This document shows positions 17,811 to 27,874 of a stretch of 64,000 nucleotides of DNA, piece after piece. This DNA comes from Maribacter hydrothermalis (GTDB taxonomy: Bacteria > Bacteroidota > Bacteroidia > Flavobacteriales > Flavobacteriaceae). The position numbers and the translations under genes were made by a program. Under the pieces are notes generated by a model. The model saw nothing but the letters and a program-made list of their open reading frames with translations. It was not told where the DNA came from and did no database searches. The stretch is from contig NZ_CP018760.1 of assembly GCF_001913155.1 (NCBI RefSeq), positions 1,674,001 through 1,738,000 on the forward strand. Direction: 5' to 3'. Every line of letters begins with the position of its first letter. The first letter of the stretch is position 1.

Positions 17811-20800
17811 TTAATGTTTTTCGATAAACAATTTTGTATTCACCTCGTCAAATGCAATCTCTATGCCTTCTTTCAATTCTTCTTCAAAAATTAGGTCGGC
17901 CGTTAAAGTTTCTGTTTTAATATAATCTAAATTATCTTTAACAGCTAATTCAACAAAGCCATCTTTTAAAATTTTAACAGCAATTTTATCTGTTACTTCA
18001 AAACCAGAATCTTTTCTAATATTCTGAATTCTATTAACCAATTCTCTAGCAACACCTTCATTTCGTAATTCTTCATTAATCGTTACATCTAATGCTACCG
18101 TTAATTTCCCTGAAGTTGCAACCATCCACCCTTCAATATCTTGAGAAGAGATTTCTACATCTTGTAACTGTAAAGTAATACTTTTATTTTCTAATTGAAT
18201 TGTTAAATCGCCATCTTGCTCAATTTTCTGGATATCTTTCTGCGTAAAACCATTAACTACCTGAGCAATTTGTTTCATTTCTTTACCAAATTTTGGACCT
18301 AAAGTCTTGAAATTAGGCTTAATACGTTTTACCAATATTCCAGAAGCATCATCTAACAACTGAATTTCCTTTACGTTAACTTCAGACTTTATTAATTCTG
18401 AAACTGCTTCAATTTCTTCCCGATCCTTTGCATCTAACACAGGAATCATAATTTTCTGCAAAGGTTGACGCACTTTTATTTTCTCTTTTTGTCTTATTGA
18501 TAACACCAAAGATGAAATTATTTGTGCTTTTTGCATTTTCACCTCTAAACTTTTATCGATGAGAGATTCATCTGCTATAGGAAAATCTGCCAAATGCACA
18601 CTTTCAAAACCATCCTTTACCGTAGCCTTGTTCAAATCCAGGTACAATTGATCCATAAAAAATGGTGCAATTGGAGCCGATAATTTTGCAACGATATCTA
18701 AACATGTATATAAAGTTTGGTATGCCGCAATTTTATCTTGAGCATATTCCCCTTTCCAGAAACGTCTTCTACACAAACGCACATACCAGTTACTTAAATT
18801 TTCTTGAACAAAGTCAGATATTGCTCTTGCCGCACGGGTTGGTTCGTACTCTTCATAAGCCACATCAACTGTTTTAATTAGTGAATGTAGTTCAGACAAT
18901 ATCCACCGGTCTATCTCTGTACGACTACTCATTGGAATATCATCTTCAGAATAGGTAAACTTATCTAGGTTAGCATATAAACCAAAAAATGAATAGGTAT
19001 TATACAGGGTGCCAAAGAATTTTCGTTTAACCTCAGCAATGCCTTCTGTATCAAACTTTAGGTTGTCCCATGGGTTTGCATTACTGATCATATACCATCT
19101 TGTAGCGTCGGCACCGTGCTCGTTCATGGTTTCAAACGGATCAACAGCATTGCCTAAACGCTTAGACATTTTCTTACCATCCTTATCTAAAACGAGTCCG
19201 TTAGATACTACATTTTTATACGCCACAGAATCAAAAACCATAGTGGCGATTGCGTGCAAGGTATAGAACCAGCCACGTGTTTGATCCACGCCTTCCGCTA
19301 TGAAATCTGCAGGAAATGTTTTCCCTTCATCTATCAAATCTTTATTCTCAAAAGGATAATGCCACTGTGCATAAGGCATTGAACCACTATCGAACCAAAC
19401 ATCAATTAAATCGTTTTCGCGCTTCATTGGTTTTCCCGATGCAGAAACTAAAATTATTTGGTCAACTATATTCTTATGTAAATCGATTTTATCGTAGTTT
19501 TCATCGGACATATCGTCGACTACGAAATCTGCATAGATATCCTTTTCTAAAACTCCCGCTTCAACTGCTTTTGCCATTTCTGACTTCAGTTCAGCTACAG
19601 AGCCAATAATAATCTCCTCCTTACCATCTTCTGTTCTCCAAATCGGTAACGGAATACCCCAATAACGTGACCTAGAAAGATTCCAGTCATTTGCATTTGC
19701 CAACCAATTACCAAACCTACCTTCACCAGTTGCTTTTGGTTTCCAGTTAATGGTTTGGTTCAATTGAAACATTTTATCCTTTATGTCGGTTACTTTTATG
19801 AACCAAGAATCTAACGGATAATATAATATAGGCTTATCTGTACGCCAGCAGTTTGGGTAACTGTGAACATACTTCTCTACCTTAAAAGCTTTATTCTCTT
19901 CTTTTAGTTTAATGGCAATTTCAACATCTACAGAACGTTCTGGAGCTTCACCATCTTCGTAATACTCGTTCTTAACATACTTACCACCCAACTCTTTTAA
20001 CTCTGGTCTAAATTTACCTTGTAAATCGACAAGAGGAACCAAGTTTGCATTTTCATCTAATACCAACATTGGCGGTATTTCTGGCACAGCCTGTTTCGCA
20101 ACTAAAGCATCATCTGCACCAAAAGTAGGTGCGGTATGTACAATACCGGTACCATCTTCGGTAGTTACAAAATCTCCTGAGATTATTCTAAAAGCGTTTT
20201 CTGCATTTTCATACGGAAGTACGTAATCTAATAACTGCTCGTATCTAATTCCTAATAATTCTTTCCCTTTAAATTCCTTAACTACGTAGTAAGGAATTTT
20301 TTTATCCCCAGAGTTGTATTTTAACAACTCTGATTTCTCCGATACTTCTTTGAATTTACCCGAGAACTGTTTTCCTACCAAATTTTTGGCAAGCACAACA
20401 TTCATTGGTTCAAAAGTATACTGATTGTAAGATTCAACCAACACGTAATCTATTTTTGACCCCACGGTCAAGGCTGTATTCGATGGCAATGTCCAAGGGG
20501 TGGTCGTCCACGCTAAAAAGTATATGATGCCTTCGTTCTTTAAGAAATTTGGCAATGTTTCTTCTACCGCCTTAAACTGTGCGGTTACCGTAGTATCTGT
20601 TACATCTTGGTATGTACCTGGTTGGTTAAGCTCATGAGAACTCAATCCTGTACCTGCCTTAGGCGAATAAGGTTGTATAGTATACCCCTTATAAATTAAA
20701 TCTTTAGAATAGATTTGTTTTAGCAACCACCATACTGTTTCCATATATTTGGATTTGTATGTGATGTATGGATCTTCCATATCTACCCAATATCCAACTT

Positions 20801-21209
20801 GTTTGGTCATAGAATTCCAAACATCGGTATATCTCATTACCGCTTTTTTACAGGCAGCATTGTATTCTTCAACAGAAATTTTAACCCCGATATCTTCTTT
20901 AGTAATACCTAATTCTTTTTCAACACCCAGTTCAATAGGTAAACCATGCGTATCCCAGCCAGCTTTACGCTTAACTTGAAAACCCTTCATGGTTTTATAT
21001 CTAGGAAAGATATCTTTAATTGTTCTAGCCATTACATGATGAATCCCCGGCATACCATTTGCTGATGGTGGACCTTCATAGAATACATAACTATCTTTAC
21101 CCTCACGGGTAGAAATACTTTTCTCGAAAATGGCATTCTTTGACCAGTAGTCAAGTATTTCCTCTGCGACCTTTGGTAAATTCAATCCTTGATATTCTGT
21201 GAACTTCAT
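17811..21209 (-). CDS. ileS: isoleucyl-tRNA synthetase
   Basis: The protein has 1132 residues, the long form seen in Bacteroidota. Class I signatures are present: the HIGH-type motif in NGMPGIHH and KMSKR in DGKKMSKRLGN. A large editing (CP1) insertion contains TTTPWTLPSNTAL and the GTGIVHTAPTFGADD region. The C-terminal anticodon-binding part follows. It charges tRNA-Ile in the cytoplasm. The TraR/DksA-like gene follows after 3 nt and the two appear co-transcribed. Confidence 0.98.
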   Translation of the reverse strand: MKFTEYQGLNLPKVAEEILDYWSKNAIFEKSISTREGKDSYVFYEGPPSANGMPGIHHVMARTIKDIFPRYKTMKGFQVKRKAGWDTHGLPIELGVEKELGITKEDIGVKISVEEYNAACKKAVMRYTDVWNSMTKQVGYWVDMEDPYITYKSKYMETVWWLLKQIYSKDLIYKGYTIQPYSPKAGTGLSSHELNQPGTYQDVTDTTVTAQFKAVEETLPNFLKNEGIIYFLAWTTTPWTLPSNTALTVGSKIDYVLVESYNQYTFEPMNVVLAKNLVGKQFSGKFKEVSEKSELLKYNSGDKKIPYYVVKEFKGKELLGIRYEQLLDYVLPYENAENAFRIISGDFVTTEDGTGIVHTAPTFGADDALVAKQAVPEIPPMLVLDENANLVPLVDLQGKFRPELKELGGKYVKNEYYEDGEAPERSVDVEIAIKLKEENKAFKVEKYVHSYPNCWRTDKPILYYPLDSWFIKVTDIKDKMFQLNQTINWKPKATGEGRFGNWLANANDWNLSRSRYWGIPLPIWRTEDGKEEIIIGSVAELKSEMAKAVEAGVLEKDIYADFVVDDMSDENYDKIDLHKNIVDQIILVSASGKPMKRENDLIDVWFDSGSMPYAQWHYPFENKDLIDEGKTFPADFIAEGVDQTRGWFYTLHAIATMVFDSVAYKNVVSNGLVLDKDGKKMSKRLGNAVDPFETMNEHGADATRWYMISNANPWDNLKFDTEGIAEVKRKFFGTLYNTYSFFGLYANLDKFTYSEDDIPMSSRTEIDRWILSELHSLIKTVDVAYEEYEPTRAARAISDFVQENLSNWYVRLCRRRFWKGEYAQDKIAAYQTLYTCLDIVAKLSAPIAPFFMDQLYLDLNKATVKDGFESVHLADFPIADESLIDKSLEVKMQKAQIISSLVLSIRQKEKIKVRQPLQKIMIPVLDAKDREEIEAVSELIKSEVNVKEIQLLDDASGILVKRIKPNFKTLGPKFGKEMKQIAQVVNGFTQKDIQKIEQDGDLTIQLENKSITLQLQDVEISSQDIEGWMVATSGKLTVALDVTINEELRNEGVARELVNRIQNIRKDSGFEVTDKIAVKILKDGFVELAVKDNLDYIKTETLTADLIFEEELKEGIEIAFDEVNTKLFIEKH

Positions 21210-21243
21210 ACAAAATGCTTATGGTACTGGGTTTAAAAGGCTG

Positions 21244-21251
21244 CAAAATTA
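21244..21251 (-). promoter_or_regulatory. candidate -7 element for ileS
   Basis: TAATTTTG on the minus strand matches TAnnTTTG, about 35 nt before the ileS ATG. No TTG sits at the expected distance upstream, so only the -7 half is supported. Confidence 0.35.
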
Positions 21252-21395
21252 TAAAATTTAGATTTAACTAGCGTGTATTAACAACATTGAAATACCTCTA
21301 AACCACCGATTAAAGCAAATATTCGCTTACAAAACATCTAAAAGTTAAATTTACCCGTACATTATGTTAAACAAATAACCATTCAACGAAACACA

Positions 21396-21812
21396 ATGAA
21401 AAAAGTAATTTTAGGATCATTAGCAATTTTAGCACTTAGTATGTCTATCTCTTGTAGAGAAACTGTTGATCAAGCAAAATCTGCAACTGAAGAAGCTGGT
21501 GCCGCATTAGAGGAAGCTGGAGAAAATTTAGAAGAGGCTGGAGAAAATGCAATGGATGCTGCAAAAGAAGCAGGTGAAAATGCAATGGACGCTGCTGAAG
21601 AAGCTAGTGAAAATGTAATGGACGCTGCTGATGAAGCTGCAGATTCAGTGAAAGAAGCTGGTGAAGACACCATCGATGCCGCTAAAAAAGCAGGTAACGA
21701 TGCTGTAGATTCAGCTAAAGAAGCTGGTGACAATGTAAAAAAAGCAGCTAATGAAGCAGCTGACAAGGCAGCTAAAAAAGCAAAAGAAATTGAAAAGGCC
21801 GTTAAAAACTAA
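21396..21812 (+). CDS. helical-repeat lipoprotein (Ala/Glu-rich 11-residue repeats)
   Basis: This 138-residue protein has a lipobox (SMSISC, Cys20). The rest is a single run of imperfect 11-residue units of the type EEAGENAMDAA / KEAGENAMDAA / EEASENVMDAA, later becoming Lys-rich (AKKAKEIEKA). This is the pattern of a long amphipathic helix, like LEA/apolipoprotein repeats or murein-lipoprotein-type coils. The charge shifts from acidic to basic along the chain. It is probably an envelope-anchored stress or spacer protein. The function is not established. It ends before a bidirectional terminator. Confidence 0.8.
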   Translation: MKKVILGSLAILALSMSISCRETVDQAKSATEEAGAALEEAGENLEEAGENAMDAAKEAGENAMDAAEEASENVMDAADEAADSVKEAGEDTIDAAKKAGNDAVDSAKEAGDNVKKAANEAADKAAKKAKEIEKAVKN

Positions 21813-21837
21813 AATTAACGCCTTCTATAATTTTGTA

Positions 21838-21862
21838 AGACCTGCATATTGCAGGTCTTTTT
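21838..21862. terminator. bidirectional intrinsic terminator
   Basis: AGACCTGCA (21838-21846) pairs perfectly with TGCAGGTCT (21850-21858) over a 3-nt loop, followed by a T-run. It lies between the converging repeat lipoprotein and TonB receptor genes. Confidence 0.85.
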
Positions 21863-21864
21863 AT

Positions 21865-24294
21865 TTAAAAATGGTAGCCAATACCTAAAATTACATTTCT
21901 ACCAGGCGCTACAATACCCGACGAATATGTTCTATAGCGTTGATCTGTAATATTCTCTAAGCTAGCTGTTGCTTTTAAACGATTGGTGACATTAATTTGT
22001 GAACGAAAATTTAAAGTATACCATGAAGGTGCATATGGATTACCATTTTCATCTAGAGCATATATATACTCTTTTGACTTTTCTGACATGGCAAGATTAT
22101 TATTGTCAATTTCACCATTATAATTAATGAAAAAATCTGTTCGTAATCTTTGGTTTTTCCATATAAGATGAAAATCTCCAAAAGTTGGTGCAGCATGCCG
22201 CGCAGGCGTATCAGTGCCATCTTCCTCTTCTTCAACACCATCTGTTATAGTAACATTAGAAGTTACCGACCACTGCTCATTAAGGTATGCTTCTATCCCA
22301 AATTCAAAACCATACACATAAGCTTTCGCCGCATTTTGTATTGCCTGTACATTACTTAGTTCACCACCATACTCAATTTCATAAACACCATTATAACTAA
22401 AATCTCTACGCACTAAAGCATCAACTAAATAGGTATAGTATGCGGCACCTTTTAAAATAATTTTATCATTAATATTTCGCTGCACCCCTATTTCCGTATT
22501 ATAAGCATATTCAGGTTCCAAATTAGGATTTGGCACTACCACCGATCCCGGTTCTGAATCAAAAATCTTACCTACATCATCAATATTAGGAGCTCTAAAA
22601 CCTGTTGATCCATTTAGCGTTATTTGAAGATTTGCCCTAGGAAACCAACTAATACCGAGACTACCAGTTAATGCTCCCGTACTTAAATCTGCGGTTTTAA
22701 ACGGAAAATCATAAAAGGCATCATCAAAGACCGCATCTACCCAAACATGACTATAACGTAACCCAGACATAATTGTGAAATTAGGTTTTGCTTTGTATTC
22801 CCCATTTACATAACCCGCCAAACTTTGCCAAGTAGATCCATCTGGATACCTTGATGCCGACCTCATTTCTTCAGATGTTACAATATTAAAATCAAACCCA
22901 TTTGACCGAACTTTATTAAAGATATATTCACTACCATAATACAGCCTAAAATTACCGATCTTTTTATTTTCAAGATCAATATTCATGTTTAATGCATCTA
23001 CTTTCTCGGTTGTAGTGTTTCTTATTTCATCTTGGAAATTTCTATTAATTCTACTTTCTTCAAAATGCTGGTAAGCAAACCCTAATTTTAATCCATCATA
23101 AAATTTTCCGTTTCCTTTCTTTTGAATTTGAGCATTGCCCATAAACCATTTTTGAGGCCCATAATACCATTCGGCAGAACGCAATCCTAATCCATCACTC
23201 GTTGGTCTAATTAGCCTGTCGTATCTAGAATAGTCTGAAGTTTCAGAGTAATAGGCACCTAAATTTAAGTCCCATTTAGAATTAGGTTTAATTAGAAACT
23301 TTTGCATGAAATTTATTTGACCATAACCGGTAGTGACCTGTAATTTTGGAGAACTATTTTCAATTAATTCATCTACCCCGTTAACGGTTTTAACAAAGGA
23401 GTTTCTTAAATAAGAACTAGGCCCATTAGATCCCATTCTTAAATCTTTAAAGTTATTATAGGTTAAGCTAGTTAATGACGATAGTTTTTTTCTACCTAGA
23501 GTAACATCTGCATGTATTGTGTTTTCTGAATTTGCAGAAGAAAATCTATAATTTCCGTTACCTTGTACTAATAGACTATCGTTCTGAGATAAAATTGGTT
23601 TATTGGTGTAAAAATTCATTACCCCACCAATTGCATCGCTTCCATAAATTACTGAACCAGGCCCAAAAATCACTTCTGTATTCTTTATTGTATAAGGGTC
23701 TATAGAGATTACATTTTGGATATTACCTCCTCTAAAAATTGCATTGTTCATACGTACACCGTCAACAGATAGCAATAACCTATTTGTCGCAAAACCCCTA
23801 ATCATTGGACTGCCACCACCTAATTGACTTTTTTGCACAAAGACTTTACCACTATTTTCTAATAAGTCGGCGGAAGTTTGTGGAGAAGAAAAATCTATTG
23901 ATCGCGAATCCAAAGAAATTATTTTATTAGGAATATCTCTTTTTTGTTGTTCCCACTTAGAAACCGACATTACCACTTCATCTAACTGTTGCGCATTTAC
24001 AAGTAAAAACACTTTATTACCCTGCCGCTGCAATTGTAATTTAGTGGTTTTATATTCTTGATAACCAATATGTTTTAGGGTGATTCGTTCTTTAAAAGTG
24101 AAAATTGATGCATCAAAATTACCCTCTAAATTAGATAATGCTACTTTAGATTTTTCCTTATTAAAAATGGCTACGTTTGAAATAACCTCTCCGCTATCCG
24201 CATCTACAATCGAAATTTGTTGAGCAATACCATACGTAGTAATTAAAAAAAATGCTACAAATAGATATCTATACATATGTGTTGAATACTTCAT
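21865..24294 (-). CDS. TonB-dependent receptor, haem/haemoglobin-receptor-like
   Basis: This product of about 809 residues has a signal peptide (MYRYLFVAFFLITTYGIAQ). That makes the internal Met at 24276 a good alternative start; both starts overlap recO. A short CarboxypepD_reg domain precedes a plug with PMIRGFATNRLLLSVDGVRM (split by function: RGFATNR, VDGVRMN). It continues FRGGNIQNV and GPGSVIYGSDAIGGV. This plug is characteristic of the haemin/haemoglobin receptor group. The C-terminus NVILGIGYHF ends in Phe. Iron regulation is expected, but no Fur-like site was identified. It is translationally coupled to recO. Confidence 0.9.
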   Translation of the reverse strand: MKYSTHMYRYLFVAFFLITTYGIAQQISIVDADSGEVISNVAIFNKEKSKVALSNLEGNFDASIFTFKERITLKHIGYQEYKTTKLQLQRQGNKVFLLVNAQQLDEVVMSVSKWEQQKRDIPNKIISLDSRSIDFSSPQTSADLLENSGKVFVQKSQLGGGSPMIRGFATNRLLLSVDGVRMNNAIFRGGNIQNVISIDPYTIKNTEVIFGPGSVIYGSDAIGGVMNFYTNKPILSQNDSLLVQGNGNYRFSSANSENTIHADVTLGRKKLSSLTSLTYNNFKDLRMGSNGPSSYLRNSFVKTVNGVDELIENSSPKLQVTTGYGQINFMQKFLIKPNSKWDLNLGAYYSETSDYSRYDRLIRPTSDGLGLRSAEWYYGPQKWFMGNAQIQKKGNGKFYDGLKLGFAYQHFEESRINRNFQDEIRNTTTEKVDALNMNIDLENKKIGNFRLYYGSEYIFNKVRSNGFDFNIVTSEEMRSASRYPDGSTWQSLAGYVNGEYKAKPNFTIMSGLRYSHVWVDAVFDDAFYDFPFKTADLSTGALTGSLGISWFPRANLQITLNGSTGFRAPNIDDVGKIFDSEPGSVVVPNPNLEPEYAYNTEIGVQRNINDKIILKGAAYYTYLVDALVRRDFSYNGVYEIEYGGELSNVQAIQNAAKAYVYGFEFGIEAYLNEQWSVTSNVTITDGVEEEEDGTDTPARHAAPTFGDFHLIWKNQRLRTDFFINYNGEIDNNNLAMSEKSKEYIYALDENGNPYAPSWYTLNFRSQINVTNRLKATASLENITDQRYRTYSSGIVAPGRNVILGIGYHF

Positions 24295-24997
24295 TTAACA
24301 CTGCAAGCGATTTAGGTTTCCTGAATCCTTGAAGATGCAACTCAAAATACAGTATTATTGATTTCAATAATTCTTGACGGTTGGCTTTCTTCATTTTTAT
24401 GGAATTAATACTATCAAATTTTATGCCCAAGAAGGTCTTGAAATAATAAATATTTTCGCCTCTTAACATTGGGTTCAATGTTTCATTAGACGTAAATTCA
24501 CCTTCCAACAAATCAAAATATGGCTTATTCACGTGTTCTACATCTGGATAAAAGCCTAAAAACTTAGTCAATGATAGTATAAAATACAAATGAAAATTGG
24601 CAATTTCCTTATTCATATCTAACCACTGCAAAGATGCTTCTAAAAACTCGAAAAGAGCTTCATTTTGCTCCTCTTCACGTATACTGTTTGCTAATAATTC
24701 TGCTAAAAATAAAGTCATGGCATTTTTTGCCATATCAGCATAAAGTGTATGATAATGGTAATAAACTTTGGCTTCTCGTATGGTTTCTAAGGTTCCTTTA
24801 TTTCTATGATTGGCGACAATTTCTAATTGTGTCAAAGGTTGAAAATAGGCTGTCTTTAACTTGCCTTTTTTTGAAGATAACACCCCTCTTAACAAATATG
24901 TTTTTATTCCACTAGAGGCTGTAAAGGCCTTTACAATAAGACTTGTGTCCCCATATTTTATTGCAGAAAACACTATTGCTTTTGTTGTAACTAGCAT
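24269..24997 (-). CDS. recO: DNA repair protein RecO
   Basis: This 242-residue protein has the RecO N-terminal OB fold (VTTKAIVFSAIKYGDTSLIVKAFT region, positions 3-26) with the typical YLLRGVLSSKKGKLK turn and PLTQLEI. An all-helical C-terminal domain follows. It lacks a zinc-binding cysteine cluster, as many Bacteroidota RecO proteins do. It loads RecA with RecR at SSB-coated gaps. Its 3' end overlaps the start of the TonB receptor gene, an odd functional pairing that is probably just compact packing. Confidence 0.92.
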   Translation of the reverse strand: MLVTTKAIVFSAIKYGDTSLIVKAFTASSGIKTYLLRGVLSSKKGKLKTAYFQPLTQLEIVANHRNKGTLETIREAKVYYHYHTLYADMAKNAMTLFLAELLANSIREEEQNEALFEFLEASLQWLDMNKEIANFHLYFILSLTKFLGFYPDVEHVNKPYFDLLEGEFTSNETLNPMLRGENIYYFKTFLGIKFDSINSIKMKKANRQELLKSIILYFELHLQGFRKPKSLAVLNEVFNTYV

Positions 24998-25054
24998 ATT
25001 AAACCTTCTATTTTTACAAAGATACTGGTTTGCTAATTGGCTACAATTATGTAC

Positions 25055-25090
25055 ATAAAAAATGCGAGGCTCTATTTAAGAACCTCGCAA
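25055..25090 (-). terminator. intrinsic terminator after gdhA
   Basis: On the minus strand TGCGAGG (25089-25083) pairs with CCTCGCA (25069-25063) across a 13-nt loop, followed by a run of T. It lies about 40 nt after the gdhA stop. Confidence 0.75.
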
Positions 25091-25130
25091 TCAACTATAC
25101 ATTAAAAACGTATTCGGTTTTTCTTTTAAA

Positions 25131-26474
25131 TTAAATAACTCCTTGTGCTAGCATTGCATCTGCAACTTTTACAAAACCTGCAATATTAGCCCCTTTTACA
25201 TAGTTACAGAAACCATCTTCCTCCTTACCAAACTCAATACATGAGTCATGAATGTCTTTCATAATAACTTTAAGACGTTCATCTACTTCTTCACGTGTCC
25301 AGCTAATTCTTAAAGAATTCTGAGACATTTCTAATCCTGAAGTGGCAACACCACCCGCGTTAGAAGCTTTACCTGGTGCAAACAATATTTTTGCATTATT
25401 GAATTCATGTACGGCATCAGCATTACAAGGCATATTAGCACCTTCAGCAACACACATACATCCATTTTTCATCAGATTTTTTGCATCTTCTTTGTTCAAC
25501 TCATTTTGAGTAGCACAGGGTAATGCAATATCACATTTTACACCCCATGGTGTTTTACCCGCATGAAATTCCGCAGATGAATATTTATCCGTATACTCGG
25601 AGATTCGCCCTCTTTTATTGTTCTTAAGATTCATAATGAAAGCTAACTTATCGTCATCTAAGCCATCTTTATCATAAATATACCCGTTAGAATCTGAAAG
25701 CGTTACCACTTTTGCTCCTAAAGAAATTGCCTTCTCCGCAGCATACTGCGCTACGTTTCCTGACCCAGAAATTACAACTGTTTTACCTTTAAAACTTTCG
25801 TTTTTGGTCTTTAACATACTTTCTGCAAAGTAAACTGTACCATAACCCGTTGCTTCTGGTCTAATTTTAGAACCACCCCAAGACAATCCTTTGCCCGTAA
25901 GTACACCTGTAAATTCGTTACGTATTTTCTTATACATACCAAAAAGGAAACCTATTTCACGCGCGCCAACACCAATATCACCAGCAGGTACATCAGTATT
26001 TGGTCCAATATGTCTATTTAATTCTAACATAAAGGCATGACAAAAACGCATTACCTCATCGTCTGATTTACCTTTAGGGTCAAAATCGGAACCGCCTTTA
26101 CCACCACCCATTGGCAATGTGGTAAGACTATTTTTAAATACTTGTTCAAAAGCCAAGAATTTAAGTATGCTTGCATTTACAGTGGGGTGAAAACGCAAAC
26201 CACCTTTATATGGACCAATTGCAGAATTCATTTGAATTCTATAGCCACGGTTTACATGTATTTTGCCTTTATCATCTACCCAAGCAACTCTAAAAGAAAG
26301 TAATCGCTCTGGCTCAACCATTCTTAAAAGAATACTCTTACCATTATATATCTCTTGTTTTTCGGCATACGGGATTACTGTTTCGGCAACTTCTTGAACT
26401 GCCTGTATGAATTCTGGTTCGTGACCATTTCTGGCGGCAACCTCATCCATAAATTCTTTTATTTTATCTTCCAT
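25131..26474 (-). CDS. gdhA: NADP-type glutamate dehydrogenase
   Basis: This 447-residue enzyme has the size of hexameric bacterial GdhA. The catalytic region is PMGGGKGGSDFDPKGK, with the substrate-binding Lys in GGGKGG. HVNRGYRIQMNSAIGPYKGG is its N-terminal signature (about 74-93). The Rossmann motif SGSGNVAQYAAEK follows. It aminates 2-oxoglutarate with NADPH for ammonium assimilation. It is transcribed alone, with a promoter-like box upstream and a terminator downstream. Confidence 0.97.
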   Translation of the reverse strand: MEDKIKEFMDEVAARNGHEPEFIQAVQEVAETVIPYAEKQEIYNGKSILLRMVEPERLLSFRVAWVDDKGKIHVNRGYRIQMNSAIGPYKGGLRFHPTVNASILKFLAFEQVFKNSLTTLPMGGGKGGSDFDPKGKSDDEVMRFCHAFMLELNRHIGPNTDVPAGDIGVGAREIGFLFGMYKKIRNEFTGVLTGKGLSWGGSKIRPEATGYGTVYFAESMLKTKNESFKGKTVVISGSGNVAQYAAEKAISLGAKVVTLSDSNGYIYDKDGLDDDKLAFIMNLKNNKRGRISEYTDKYSSAEFHAGKTPWGVKCDIALPCATQNELNKEDAKNLMKNGCMCVAEGANMPCNADAVHEFNNAKILFAPGKASNAGGVATSGLEMSQNSLRISWTREEVDERLKVIMKDIHDSCIEFGKEEDGFCNYVKGANIAGFVKVADAMLAQGVI

Positions 26475-26521
26475 AAAGCTATTTACGCTTGTTTAAAATT
26501 ATTGATTTCAAAATATAACGG

Positions 26522-26529
26522 CAAAATTA
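26522..26529 (-). promoter_or_regulatory. candidate -7 element for gdhA
   Basis: TAATTTTG on the minus strand matches TAnnTTTG, about 48 nt before the gdhA ATG. No well-spaced TTG is visible. Confidence 0.35.
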
Positions 26530-26633
26530 TGATATTTATGTAATTTGTAAGCTTATTTTTTTAAAAATCAATAATATATGTTGTTTTAACAACAAAAATA
26601 ATTCCTAATTTTTAAAGTTAAATGTATTACGCT

Positions 26634-27788
26634 TTATCCAATTGCTTGATCTAAATCTGCAATTAAATCTTCTGAATCTTCTATGCCCACACTTAGTCGT
26701 ATTAAAGCATCTACCACACCACTTTGTTCTCTTTCTTCTTTTGGTACGCTTGCGTGCGTCATACTTGCTGGATGACCAGCTAAACTTTCAACACCACCTA
26801 ATGATTCTGCTAAAGTAAACACTTTTAATCTTTCAATGATCTTAAGAGCATCATTATAATTACCCCCTTTTGGCACAAAAGAAATCATTCCGCCAAAATC
26901 TTTCATTTGTTGTAATGCTATCTTATAATTTGGATGATCTGTAAACCCTGGCCAATATACCTTTTCAACTTTCGGATGGTTTTTTAAATATTCCGCAATT
27001 GCCTTACCATTTTCGCAATGCCGTTGCATACGAACATGCAGTGTTTTTATACCTCTTAATACCAAAAAACTATCCATTGGCCCACAAATAGCTCCGCTGG
27101 CATTTTGTATAAAATAAAGTTTATCTGCTAAATCTTTATCTTTTACCACCAATGCACCTACCACAGTATCGCTATGTCCCCCTAAATACTTAGTTGCTGA
27201 ATGCATTACTATGTCAGCTCCCAACTGTAATGGTTGTTGTAAATACGGAGTAGCAAAAGTATTATCAACTGCTAAAAGAATATCTTGACCATTAATTAAT
27301 TGGGCTATGGCTTTAATATCTATGATGTTCATCATAGGGTTTGTTGGGGTTTCTACCCAAATTAGTCTTGTCTTAGAATTTATCTTTTCTTTTATTACTT
27401 GGGTATTTTCCATACCAACAAAATGAAAAACGATACCAAAATTTTCAAATATCTTTTTAAAAATTCTATAGGAACCCCCATACAAATCATTAGTAGATAT
27501 TACTTCATCGCCTGGTTGCAATAATTTAATAACCGCATCTATAGCGGCTAAACCACTAGCAAAGGCTAAACCAAATTCACCATTTTCAATACTTGCCAAA
27601 GAATTTTCCAATGCCGTACGAGTAGGATTTGCACTTCTGGAGTACTGATACCCTTTATGGCCACCAGGTGTAGACTGAGCATATGTAGATGTCTGATAAA
27701 TTGGAGGCATTACCGCACCATATGCTGCATCTGGTCGTTGACCTCCATGTATAGCCTTTGTATTAAACTTCAGATTTTTATCGGTCAT
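26634..27788 (-). CDS. cystathionine gamma-synthase-like PLP enzyme
   Basis: This 384-residue protein of the Cys/Met metabolism PLP family (fold type I) carries YQYSRSANPTRTALE and the active-site Lys200 in SATKYLGGHSD. AESLGGVESLAGHP and SVGIEDSEDL are also diagnostic. The family includes cystathionine gamma-synthase, cystathionine gamma-lyase and O-acetylhomoserine enzymes. These are hard to separate by eye; gamma-synthase or lyase is most likely. It belongs to sulfur amino-acid metabolism. A consensus flavobacterial promoter lies just upstream. Confidence 0.88.
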   Translation of the reverse strand: MTDKNLKFNTKAIHGGQRPDAAYGAVMPPIYQTSTYAQSTPGGHKGYQYSRSANPTRTALENSLASIENGEFGLAFASGLAAIDAVIKLLQPGDEVISTNDLYGGSYRIFKKIFENFGIVFHFVGMENTQVIKEKINSKTRLIWVETPTNPMMNIIDIKAIAQLINGQDILLAVDNTFATPYLQQPLQLGADIVMHSATKYLGGHSDTVVGALVVKDKDLADKLYFIQNASGAICGPMDSFLVLRGIKTLHVRMQRHCENGKAIAEYLKNHPKVEKVYWPGFTDHPNYKIALQQMKDFGGMISFVPKGGNYNDALKIIERLKVFTLAESLGGVESLAGHPASMTHASVPKEEREQSGVVDALIRLSVGIEDSEDLIADLDQAIG

Positions 27789-27807
27789 TTTAAAAGTATT
27801 TAGTACA

Positions 27808-27838
27808 CAAATGTATTGTTATCTTTTGGGGAATACAA
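27808..27838 (-). promoter_or_regulatory. promoter of the cystathionine gamma-synthase-like gene
   Basis: On the minus strand TTG (27836-27838), 20 nt, then TACATTTG (27808-27815) is an exact match to the Bacteroidota TTG-N17-23-TAnnTTTG promoter. It lies about 20 nt before the ATG at 27788. On the plus strand a near-match (TTG-N18-TATTTTTA) faces the divergent lipoprotein. Confidence 0.6.
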
Positions 27839-27874
27839 TGAAGCCGTATTTTTACATTAAATGATATTTTTTCG

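Noticed and set aside
21470..21766. Long open frame antisense to the helical-repeat lipoprotein
   Set aside because: It mirrors the repetitive sequence of the real gene and is Ala/Ser-rich with no start context or domain.
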